This document shows positions 1 through 5,327 of a DNA stretch of 5,620 nt, one piece after another (positions within the stretch are counted from its first letter, which is position 1; each line of letters begins with the position of its first letter). The position numbers and the translations under genes were made by a program. Source of the DNA: Lutibacter sp. (GTDB lineage Bacteria > Bacteroidota > Bacteroidia > Flavobacteriales > Flavobacteriaceae); the NCBI GenBank assembly GCA_030599055.1, contig JAUVOS010000169.1, positions 1 to 5,620 on the forward strand. The letters run 5' to 3'. The notes under the pieces were generated by a model. The model was not told the DNA's origin. It saw nothing but the letters and a program-made list of their open reading frames with translations, and ran no database searches.

Positions 1-477
1 ATTATAAGGAATTTCCATAGTATCAATTACAAATGCTCCATCTGTATAAAAAGGCAGATTACAGCCTTTAAACAATAGTATTTTTTTATTGTTAATCAGT
101 ATAGAAATAACAGCATCAGCAACTTTGGTTTTTCTACTAGCCACAAATAATTGATAATCAATTTTTGAAATAGGATTCATTTGGATTGTTTCAATCCAGC
201 CCTTGTAGGAATCTTGTTCTAATTGCACATAACTCCAATCATCTTTTGTTTTTAGAACCATCATATACTCTCCAAAAAGCACTTGTGTTACCATTTCACT
301 TTGATGATTGGATTCTGCGCGAAGTGGCACTACACTTAAAGTATTTACAGCATAAGAAATATTAGTAGCTACCGGTTGATTCATCTTTTTGTTTTTAAGG
401 CTCTGGCATGAGCTTATTAATAACACAACTCCTAAAACGATGTATAAAATAAATCGTATAGGAGTTGCTCGTATCAT
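1..477 (-). CDS. SH3-domain lipoprotein, probable NlpC/P60 (C40) peptidase, 3' end off window
   Basis: The frame is open from the ATG at 477-475 to the left edge, giving 159 codons with no stop, so the C-terminus is missing. Residues 1-24 form a lipoprotein signal: basic MIRATPIRF, a hydrophobic stretch LYIVLGVVLLI, then the lipobox ISSC with Cys24 as the lipidated residue. After the Cys comes QSLKNKK, with no acidic residues, so I infer an anchor facing the periplasm rather than surface export. Residues about 41-98 look like the bacterial SH3 domain that precedes NlpC/P60 domains (LSVVPLRAES, SEMVTQVLFGE, DDWSYVQLE, YKGWIE). Residues 105-159 look like the start of a second SH3-like or linker segment. 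The catalytic Cys-His domain expected of a C40 gamma-D-glutamyl-diamino-acid endopeptidase would lie outside the window, so enzyme activity is inferred from family architecture only. The gene begins 15 nt after the thiolase stop, in the same frame, and is probably co-transcribed with it. No clear ribosome-binding site is visible. Confidence 0.85.
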   Translation of the reverse strand, partial: MIRATPIRFILYIVLGVVLLISSCQSLKNKKMNQPVATNISYAVNTLSVVPLRAESNHQSEMVTQVLFGEYMMVLKTKDDWSYVQLEQDSYKGWIETIQMNPISKIDYQLFVASRKTKVADAVISILINNKKILLFKGCNLPFYTDGAFVIDTMEIPYN

Positions 478-492
478 GTATATAAAAAACTT

Positions 493-1668
493 TTACATTC
501 TTTCAATAACCATTGCGCCTGCGCCACCACCACCATTACATATACCAACAGCGCCAATTTTTGCATTATTTTGTTTTAACACACTATAAAGTGCCATTAC
601 AATTCGCGTACCACTCATTCCTAGCGGATGTCCTAAAGAAACAGCACCTCCATTTACATTTACTTTTTCCGGATCTAATTTCATCATATCCATATTGACT
701 AGACCAACAACCGAAAAGGCTTCATTTAGTTCAAAATATTCGACATCTTCCATTTTAATTCCCGCTTTTTTAAGGGCAATTGGTACCACTTTAGCAGGAG
801 CCGTTGTAAACCATTTTGGGTCTTGTGCTGCATCTGCATATCCTGTTATTTTGAATAAAGGTTTTAAACCCAGTTCGTTTGCTTTTTCCAAACTCATAAC
901 AATAGTAGCAGCTGCACCATCATTTAGGGTTGAAGCATTAGCCGCTGTTACGGTTCCTTCTTTTGTAAATACGGGTCTAAGCGTTGGAATTTTTTCTATT
1001 CTAACATTGGTAAATTCTTCATCAGTATCAACTATTATGGGTTCTCCTCTACGTTGTGGCACTTCTACGGGTACTACTTCATCTTTTAAACGACCATTTT
1101 TCCATGCTTTTGCAGAACGATTATAGGATTCTATTGCGAATGCATCTTGGCGTTCTCTTGAAATCTTATATTCTGAAGCGCATAAATCTGCAAAGGTTCC
1201 CATGTGTACCTTGTTATAAACATCTGTCAAACCATCTTTTACCATTCCATCTATCATTTTTATATCGCCTAGTTTTACGCTCTTACGCGCACCATAATAA
1301 TGAGGTACGGCAGACATATTTTCCATTCCTCCGGCAACGACAATTGAGGCATCACCTGCTTTTATCATTTGTGCTGCAATGACTATTGATTTTAATCCCG
1401 ATGCACAAACTTTGTTAATCGCTGTACAAGGTACTGTCTCAGGAATACCTGCAAACATAGCTGCTTGTCGAGCCGGAGCCTGACCTTCATTAGCCTGCAT
1501 AACGTTTCCCATCAAAACTTCATCAACCAATTCGGGTTTTAAATCTATTTTTTTAAGTGCTGCTTTTATTGCGATTGCTCCTAGTTTTGGTGCAGAAACA
1601 CTTGATAAACCGCCTAAAAAACTACCTACTGGTGTACGAGCCATGGATACTATTACTACTTGTGACAT
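493..1668 (-). CDS. acetyl-CoA C-acyltransferase (thiolase)
   Basis: This is a complete 391-residue thiolase, the usual length for the family. Thiolases either condense two acetyl-CoA to acetoacetyl-CoA or cleave 3-ketoacyl-CoA in beta-oxidation, in the cytoplasm. All catalytic elements are present: the nucleophile Cys88 in NKVCASGLKS, the NEAF motif at 315-318, His347 in LGHPLG, and the second acid/base Cys377 in GICNGGGGAGAMVIERM. These positions sit one residue below the numbering of the Zoogloea enzyme (Cys89, His348, Cys378). Other family motifs are GGMENMS (113-119) and NASTLNDGAAA (244-254). The usual small residue after HPxG is Met351 here (GHPLGMSGTR), a modest departure from the common GHPIGASG. 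I cannot tell from sequence whether it is biosynthetic or degradative, so no symbol is given. The ATG at 1668 gives the standard N-terminus (VVIVSMARTPVGSFLG). A 620-bp gene-free region lies upstream, so the gene should have its own promoter. The lipoprotein gene follows after 15 nt. Confidence 0.96.
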   Translation of the reverse strand: MSQVVIVSMARTPVGSFLGGLSSVSAPKLGAIAIKAALKKIDLKPELVDEVLMGNVMQANEGQAPARQAAMFAGIPETVPCTAINKVCASGLKSIVIAAQMIKAGDASIVVAGGMENMSAVPHYYGARKSVKLGDIKMIDGMVKDGLTDVYNKVHMGTFADLCASEYKISRERQDAFAIESYNRSAKAWKNGRLKDEVVPVEVPQRRGEPIIVDTDEEFTNVRIEKIPTLRPVFTKEGTVTAANASTLNDGAAATIVMSLEKANELGLKPLFKITGYADAAQDPKWFTTAPAKVVPIALKKAGIKMEDVEYFELNEAFSVVGLVNMDMMKLDPEKVNVNGGAVSLGHPLGMSGTRIVMALYSVLKQNNAKIGAVGICNGGGGAGAMVIERM

Positions 1669-1735
1669 ACTGTTTTTGTTTTAATAAGTTGTACTTGCGA
1701 ATTTAATGAAAATTGCAACAATATATTCGCTTTAC

Positions 1736-1760
1736 ATAAATTTTGTTATACAAAAATTAT
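1736..1760. promoter_or_regulatory. operator-like dyad upstream of the thiolase gene
   Basis: This is a 25-nt dyad with 11-nt arms that pair at 10 of 11 positions around a central TAT. The inner core is TTTTGT-TAT-ACAAAA and the outer ends are ATAA and TTAT. It lies 67-91 nt upstream of the thiolase ATG, where a promoter or operator would be expected. Size and symmetry fit a homodimeric helix-turn-helix regulator, but no regulator gene is in the window and the site is AT-rich, so chance symmetry is possible. Regulation of the thiolase-lipoprotein pair is inferred from position only. Confidence 0.35.
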
Positions 1761-1768
1761 TATTGTCC

Positions 1769-1843
1769 GATAAAAGATAAAAGACCGCTTACTTCGACTC
1801 CGCTCAATACAAGTCGCTCAAAGATAAAAGAGAAAAGACTGCC
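1769..1843. repeat. direct-repeat unit with CTTCGACTCCGCTCAA core
   Basis: Two 21-nt direct copies, at 1769-1789 and 1823-1843, share 18 of 21 bases; both begin GATAAAAGA. Copy one holds a tandem duplication of GATAAAA (1769-1775 and 1776-1782). Between the copies is a GC-richer stretch in which CGCTCAA occurs twice with a 14-nt period (1801-1807 and 1815-1821), and CGACT (1795-1799) can pair with AGTCG (1812-1816). The CTTCGACTCCGCTCA core resembles intergenic repeat sequences I recall from other Flavobacteriia genomes. I take it for a decayed dispersed repeat, not a gene or regulatory site. Confidence 0.5.
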
Positions 1844-2095
1844 TATTTAACCAATAGATAATCTATCATTTACCCAAAAAATATTTTCGTATGATAGCAT
1901 AATTTAGAGTATTTCTTGTAAAAATTGATTAGCATGGTGTCAAATTTATTAAACCTTTCACTCCCTTTATTCTCAAGGAAAACAGGTTTTCATATTTTTT
2001 TACTCGAACGCTAATACAAAAAATGAAGCTGAAATACGAAAGAGATTACGTACTATTATAAGACTCAGTAGAACTGAATAAAAAAACAACTATTT

Positions 2096-2227
2096 CACGC
2101 GAAGCCCGCAAAGGAATTAGGATGATTTTTAACACGCCAAGAACGCAAAGTTTTGTGAATGCGAAGCATTCATTTCTTCGCGAACTTTTCGTAATATACT
2201 AGTTTTAAAGTCTTTGCGTGTAAAAAA
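2096..2227. repeat. CACGCAAAG-type palindromic intergenic repeat with nested hairpins
   Basis: The outer arms, 2126-2142 and 2211-2227, are inverted copies matching at 15 of 17 bases (core ACACGCcAAGA against TCTTTGCGTGT). Inside, AAAGTT (2147-2152) pairs with AACTTT (2183-2188), and GCGAAG (2161-2166) pairs with CTTCGC (2176-2181) across a 9-nt loop. A competing perfect hairpin, GAATGC-GAA-GCATTC, occupies 2157-2171. To the left, 2096-2113 is a direct copy of 2133-2150 (15 of 18 bases), so the CACGC-AAG-CGCAAAG unit occurs twice in direct and once in inverted orientation. This resembles the degenerate CGCAAAG repeats I recall from Bacteroidota intergenic DNA. In RNA either strand would fold, so it could stabilise or end the accA transcript, but no T-run directly follows a stem and it is not a canonical terminator. 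Confidence 0.6.
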
Positions 2228-2282
2228 AGAATAAGACTGAACGAACAGTTACAAAAAAAGGGCAGAATTATATATCAATGAA

Positions 2283-2302
2283 TGTATAGCTTTAACTATA
2301 CA
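2283..2302 (-). terminator. stem-loop overlapping the accA stop codon
   Basis: TGTATAG (2283-2289) and CTATACA (2296-2302) form a perfect 7-bp stem around a 6-nt loop that contains the accA TAA. The stem is AT-rich and the nearest T-run on the minus strand (opposite the A-run near 2253-2259) begins about 23 nt beyond it, so it is a poor intrinsic terminator. It may instead protect the mRNA 3' end. Called with low confidence. Confidence 0.25.
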
Positions 2303-3242
2303 CGCCCATAGCCACATACTTGTCCATGCGTTTTTTTACTAATTCTTTTTCTTTTAGTTTCCCTAAACTTTTATAAGTAGTGAGAATTGTTTTTTTGACT
2401 GCATCATACGCCATAGCTCTATTGGTATGTGCTCCACCCATTGGCTCTTTAATAATGCCATCAATAATTTTTAATTTTTTTGCGTCGGGTGCGGTAAGTT
2501 TTAGAGCTTCTGCTGCTGTTTCCTTATATTTCCAACTACGCCATAAAATCGATGAACAAGATTCGGGTGAGATGACACTATACCATGTATATTCCATCAT
2601 AAACACCTTGTCTCCTACTCCAATTCCTAAAGCACCACCTGAAGCTCCTTCTCCAATAATTATTGTAATAATCGGAACTTTTAAACGAATCATTTCAAAT
2701 ATATTACGAGCAATAGCTTCTCCTTGTCCGCGTTCCTCGGCTTCTAAACCAGGATAGGCACCAGGTGTATCTAATAAAGTAACAACCGGAATTCCAAATT
2801 TCTCTGCCATTTTCATCAAGCGTAAGGCTTTTCGGTAACCTTCCGGATTTGCCATTCCAAAGTTTCTAAAGCGGCGTGTTTTGGTATTATAACCTTTTTG
2901 TTGTCCGATAAACATAAAACTTTGATCACCAATCTTACCAAGACCTCCTATCATGGCTTTGTCATCTTTGAAATTTCTATCACCGTGTAATTCCATAAAA
3001 GTCCCTTGTGTAATATTATTGATATAATCAAACGTATAAGGTCTTGAAGGATGTCTAGCCAATTGAACTTTTTGCCAAGCTGTTAGATTTTTAAAGATTT
3101 CTTTACGGGTAGCTTCCAGCTTACTTTCAATTTTTTTACAAGAATCAGAAATATCAATCCCGCTTTCTTCTCCAATCGTAAGACATTTATCTAATTGTTC
3201 TTCTAATTCTTTTATTGGTAATTCAAAATCTAAATATTCCAT
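2292..3242 (-). CDS. accA: acetyl-CoA carboxylase carboxyltransferase subunit alpha
   Basis: AccA, with AccD, forms the cytoplasmic carboxyltransferase that moves CO2 from carboxybiotin on AccB to acetyl-CoA, making malonyl-CoA in the committed step of fatty-acid synthesis. The protein is 316 residues, close to the E. coli 319. It has the N-terminal helical segment typical of AccA ([20 protein letters not shown]), then ELHGDR (84-89), DTPGAYPG (158-165) followed by [12 protein letters not shown], the crotonase-fold glycine loop [15 protein letters not shown] (197-211), and [14 protein letters not shown] (222-235). I chose the ATG at 3242-3240 because it gives the family N-terminus. An upstream TTG at 3281 would add 13 residues unlike the family and would place the start inside a promoter-like box. 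The gene follows the EamA transporter gene after 56 nt and may share its transcript. accD is not in the window. Confidence 0.97.
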   Translation of the reverse strand: MEYLDFELPIKELEEQLDKCLTIGEESGIDISDSCKKIESKLEATRKEIFKNLTAWQKVQLARHPSRPYTFDYINNITQGTFMELHGDRNFKDDKAMIGGLGKIGDQSFMFIGQQKGYNTKTRRFRNFGMANPEGYRKALRLMKMAEKFGIPVVTLLDTPGAYPGLEAEERGQGEAIARNIFEMIRLKVPIITIIIGEGASGGALGIGVGDKVFMMEYTWYSVISPESCSSILWRSWKYKETAAEALKLTAPDAKKLKIIDGIIKEPMGGAHTNRAMAYDAVKKTILTTYKSLGKLKEKELVKKRMDKYVAMGVYS

Positions 3243-3278
3243 AATAAATTTTGTGTTAGGTTTTAAAAATTGGTTTGG

Positions 3279-3286
3279 CAAAGGTA
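3279..3286 (-). promoter_or_regulatory. accA: possible accA promoter, Bacteroidota -7 box TACCTTTG
   Basis: The minus strand reads TACCTTTG here, an exact match to the TAnnTTTG -7 consensus of the Bacteroidota primary sigma factor. It lies in the 56-nt gap between the EamA transporter stop and the accA ATG, and would give a leader of roughly 30 nt. No TTG/TTTG -33 element is present 19-21 nt upstream, so the match is incomplete. It would give accA expression independent of the upstream genes. Confidence 0.35.
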
Positions 3287-3298
3287 CTAAAATTGCTA

Positions 3299-4183
3299 TT
3301 AGTGTTTCTCTTTTTTAGTTTTAAGGATACTATTAAGCATTACAATTGCTAAAATTATTAAAGCACCCATGTAAAATTGTCGTCCCATAAGTTCTTTTTC
3401 TCCAAATATCAATAATGCTAATATAATACCATAGACAGGCTCTAAGTTGATACTTAACATAATTGTATAGGGACTTAGATACTTCATTAAATCAATAGAT
3501 GCAGCAAAAGCATAAGCAGTACATACACTTGCTAAAATTAACAAATATCCCCAATCTGATTTATCGAGACTAAAGAATTCAAGTGTAAAATCTCCATTGA
3601 ATAGTAAATACACGCTGATGGCTAACAAACCAAAAAACAATTGATAAAAGGACAATACAAAACCACTGTGTTTCATCACAAAAAGCCCGTTTAACACCGA
3701 GAATAGTGCCGATAAAAATGCTGCTAATAACGCCCACAACATACCGTATAAATAAAGATGATCTACTCTAAAAATTAAGTAAAGCCCACCAATAATCAGT
3801 AGCCCAAATACGACTTCAATAGGACGTATTTTTCTTTTAAAGAACAGTGGCTCTAAGAGTGATGTAAAGAATGCGCCTGTACTTAAAGTAACTAAGGCCA
3901 CAGATACATTGGCAAGTTTAATAGCCATAAAAAAACCAATCCAGTGTAAGGCTATAATAAAGCCACCAATTGAAAATTTCACAAGTGACCTTGTCCCTAC
4001 TTTTAATGAGAGTTTTTTGTATTTAATCCATACAAACAAAAAAGGCAAAGCCAATGCCAATCTATACCAAACTAACGGAATGGCCTCTAAAGAAATTAGA
4101 GCCCCCAAAACTGCTGTAAAACCCCAAATAAAAATGATAAAATGAAGTTTTATGTAGTTTTGTATGTTATTTTCTCGACGCAT
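3299..4183 (-). CDS. EamA/DMT-family transporter
   Basis: This 294-residue inner-membrane protein has about ten hydrophobic segments (near 12-32, 35-54, 69-88, 92-112, 122-139, 146-166, 173-195, 211-231, 240-260 and 267-287), arranged as two five-helix EamA repeats. The length and plan are those of the drug/metabolite transporter superfamily. Each repeat carries the recognisable pattern near its fourth helix: [22 protein letters not shown] in shortened form is seen as [10 protein letters not shown] in repeat one, and [20 protein letters not shown] in repeat two. The C-terminus KTKKEKH is basic, suggesting a cytoplasmic end. The substrate cannot be read from sequence; family members carry amino acids, metabolites or drugs. 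The ATG lies inside the end of the preceding permease gene, overlapping by 17 nt in another frame, which implies translational coupling with the LPS-export gene. A role linked to envelope lipids is possible from context but unsupported by motifs. Confidence 0.93.
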   Translation of the reverse strand: MRRENNIQNYIKLHFIIFIWGFTAVLGALISLEAIPLVWYRLALALPFLFVWIKYKKLSLKVGTRSLVKFSIGGFIIALHWIGFFMAIKLANVSVALVTLSTGAFFTSLLEPLFFKRKIRPIEVVFGLLIIGGLYLIFRVDHLYLYGMLWALLAAFLSALFSVLNGLFVMKHSGFVLSFYQLFFGLLAISVYLLFNGDFTLEFFSLDKSDWGYLLILASVCTAYAFAASIDLMKYLSPYTIMLSINLEPVYGIILALLIFGEKELMGRQFYMGALIILAIVMLNSILKTKKEKH

Positions 4184-5276
4184 TCCAATACAAATAAATT
4201 GCTAAGACTCCAAAAACTATATTTGGAAACCAAACTAAAAACATAGTATGCGACCCTGCTACTGCACCCAATACTTCTGAAATTTTCATAAAAAATATGT
4301 AAATAAAAGCCAAACCTACCCCAAGAGCTAAGTTTATCCCGATGCCTCCCCTTCTTTTTTTAGCGGCAAGAGCAACGGCAATCATTGTTAAAATAAAAGA
4401 TGAAAAAGGCAGACTGCTACGTTTTTGTAGCTCTACTCTATACGGATTTAGATTTTTAACACCTCTTTTTTTAGATAATTCTATATACTCATTAAGATTC
4501 GGACTTGTCATCTCTTTTGCTAAATAATCTAAGTAATGTAAATCTTTTGGGTAAAAATTAAAAACTGTATCGAATGTAGTACCCGACTCAATAACATCGT
4601 TTCCGTTATAGAGATAACGTTTTTTGTACTGATTCAACCGATAGGTGCTATCTTTAGGGCGCCACTGAATATTAGAAGCTTTTAACCGGTAAGTGAGTTG
4701 TGTGCCTTCATAATGTTCATACATAAAATTAGAACCCTTGTTGCGATGCATCCAAAAACTTTTTATAAAAATATAATCACTCTCTCCTAATTGTAAACTT
4801 ATATTGTGTATAGTATTCGGCTCTTTTTTAGATTTGATATATGTTCTAGAAAATGCTGTGAACTTTTGATTACTATCCGGCACAATATAATGATTCATTA
4901 ATAGTGAAAAAACAGTAATAATTAATGCCCCTAAAAAATAAGGATACAACAGACGATTAAATGACATCTGAGCAGAGTGCATGGCAATAATCTCTGTGTT
5001 ACTCGCCAGTTTAGATGTAAATAATATTACGGCAATAAACAGTGCTAAGGGTAAAAACATATTACCATAGGTAATGATAAAATGCTGATAATAATCTATT
5101 AATATGATAAATAAGGTCAGTTCGGTATGATTTAAAAACTTATCAATTTTTTCAGATATATCTATTGCAATACCTATCGGTAAAATTATGGCAATGACCA
5201 AAACCAATGTTTTTAAAAATCGTTTTAATATGTAAGAGTCTAAGATTCTCAAATTTAAATTCCAAATTCTAATCAT
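4167..5276 (-). CDS. lptF/lptG: LptF/LptG-family LPS-export permease
   Basis: LptF and LptG are the inner-membrane partners of the LptB ATPase; they extract lipopolysaccharide and pass it to LptC and LptA for transport to the outer membrane. The protein shows the family plan: a short basic N-terminus (ILDSYILKRFLKT), three hydrophobic segments (about 22-42, 70-90, 110-130), a polar periplasmic domain of about 155 residues (131-287), and three C-terminal segments (about 288-306, 315-335, 346-366). Recognisable stretches are MFLPLALFIAVILFTSKLAS, the NTEIIAMHSAQMS coupling region, and RSSLPFSSFILTMIAVALA. I cannot decide between LptF and LptG. The ATG at 5276 gives 369 residues. Its first eight residues (MIRIWNLN) are encoded by a repeat, and a TTG at 5252 would give the family-like start RILDSYIL and 361 residues, nearer the E. 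coli lengths (360-366). The gene lies 51 nt after the tgt stop, and its 3' end overlaps the EamA transporter gene. Confidence 0.93.
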   Translation of the reverse strand: MIRIWNLNLRILDSYILKRFLKTLVLVIAIILPIGIAIDISEKIDKFLNHTELTLFIILIDYYQHFIITYGNMFLPLALFIAVILFTSKLASNTEIIAMHSAQMSFNRLLYPYFLGALIITVFSLLMNHYIVPDSNQKFTAFSRTYIKSKKEPNTIHNISLQLGESDYIFIKSFWMHRNKGSNFMYEHYEGTQLTYRLKASNIQWRPKDSTYRLNQYKKRYLYNGNDVIESGTTFDTVFNFYPKDLHYLDYLAKEMTSPNLNEYIELSKKRGVKNLNPYRVELQKRSSLPFSSFILTMIAVALAAKKRRGGIGINLALGVGLAFIYIFFMKISEVLGAVAGSHTMFLVWFPNIVFGVLAIYLYWNASRK

Positions 5277-5318
5277 CAAATTCCAAAATTCTAAACAATT
5301 TGTTATTTGTTATTTGAC
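5250..5318. repeat. AATTTGGAATTT and ATTTGTT repeats at the tgt/permease junction
   Basis: On the minus strand TTAGAATTTTGGAATTT (5294-5278) and TTAGAATTTGGAATTT (5272-5257) are direct copies that differ by one inserted T. Next to them, plus-strand 5298-5318 holds three tandem 7-mers (ATTTGTT, ATTTGTT, ATTTGAC). The second TTAGAATTT copy lies inside the permease reading frame and encodes most of RIWNL. Similar TTCCAAATTCC and AACAAAT sequences are, from memory, frequent in Flavobacteriia intergenic DNA. The repeats occupy the spacer where the permease gene's translation start must lie, and no Shine-Dalgarno is visible. Confidence 0.65.
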
Positions 5319-5327
5319 AATTGAGTT

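Larger units (their letters stand above)
1669..2291. other. gene-free region between accA and the thiolase gene
   Basis: About 620 bp separates the accA stop from the thiolase start, and I find no convincing gene on either strand: no tRNA-like cloverleaf, no transposase fragment, and only very short frames. The contents, listed separately where they merit it, are: a dyad upstream of the thiolase (1736-1760); a direct-repeat unit with a CTTCGACTCCGCTCAA core (1769-1843); a small perfect dyad, ATAGAT-A-ATCTAT (1854-1866); a GAAAAC-AG-GTTTTC dyad followed by a T-run on the plus strand (1978-1991); a CACGCAAAG-type repeat with nested hairpins (2096-2227); and a stem-loop overlapping the accA stop (2283-2302). 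The stretch 1870-2090 otherwise shows nothing I can name. The thiolase promoter and the accA transcript end must both lie here. Confidence 0.8.

Noticed and set aside
389..1382. Several open frames of 61-143 codons on the plus strand opposite the thiolase and lipoprotein genes
   Set aside because: They are antisense to well-supported genes, low in complexity and unlike known proteins.
1716..1723. Minus-strand TATTGTTG as a nearer thiolase -7 box
   Set aside because: It has one mismatch to the consensus, and the only TTTG upstream is 27 nt away, so the spacing does not fit.
1819..1826. Minus-strand TATCTTTG, a match to the TAnnTTTG -7 box, as the thiolase promoter
   Set aside because: It lies within the repeat, about 150 nt from the start, and the only TTG upstream is 25 nt away, outside the usual 19-21. 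Such 8-mers are common by chance in AT-rich DNA. TAAATTTG at 1941-1948 fails in the same way.
1854..1866. ATAGAT-A-ATCTAT perfect dyad as an operator
   Set aside because: It is short, fully AT-biased and nearly 190 nt from the nearest start codon; chance symmetry is likely.
1978..1991. GAAAAC-AG-GTTTTC dyad followed by a T-run, as a plus-strand terminator
   Set aside because: The loop would be only two nucleotides and there is no plus-strand gene to terminate.
2023..2202. Plus-strand frame starting MKLKYERDYVLL, stopped at codon 13, then open for 46 more codons
   Set aside because: No family is recognisable, and the second half runs through the palindromic repeat. A decayed gene cannot be excluded but nothing supports one.
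1769..2227. CRISPR array in the spacer
   Set aside because: Repeats are imperfect, too few and irregularly spaced, and no cas gene is present.
2380..2757. Plus-strand open frame of 125 codons opposite accA
   Set aside because: It is the antisense shadow of a highly conserved gene.
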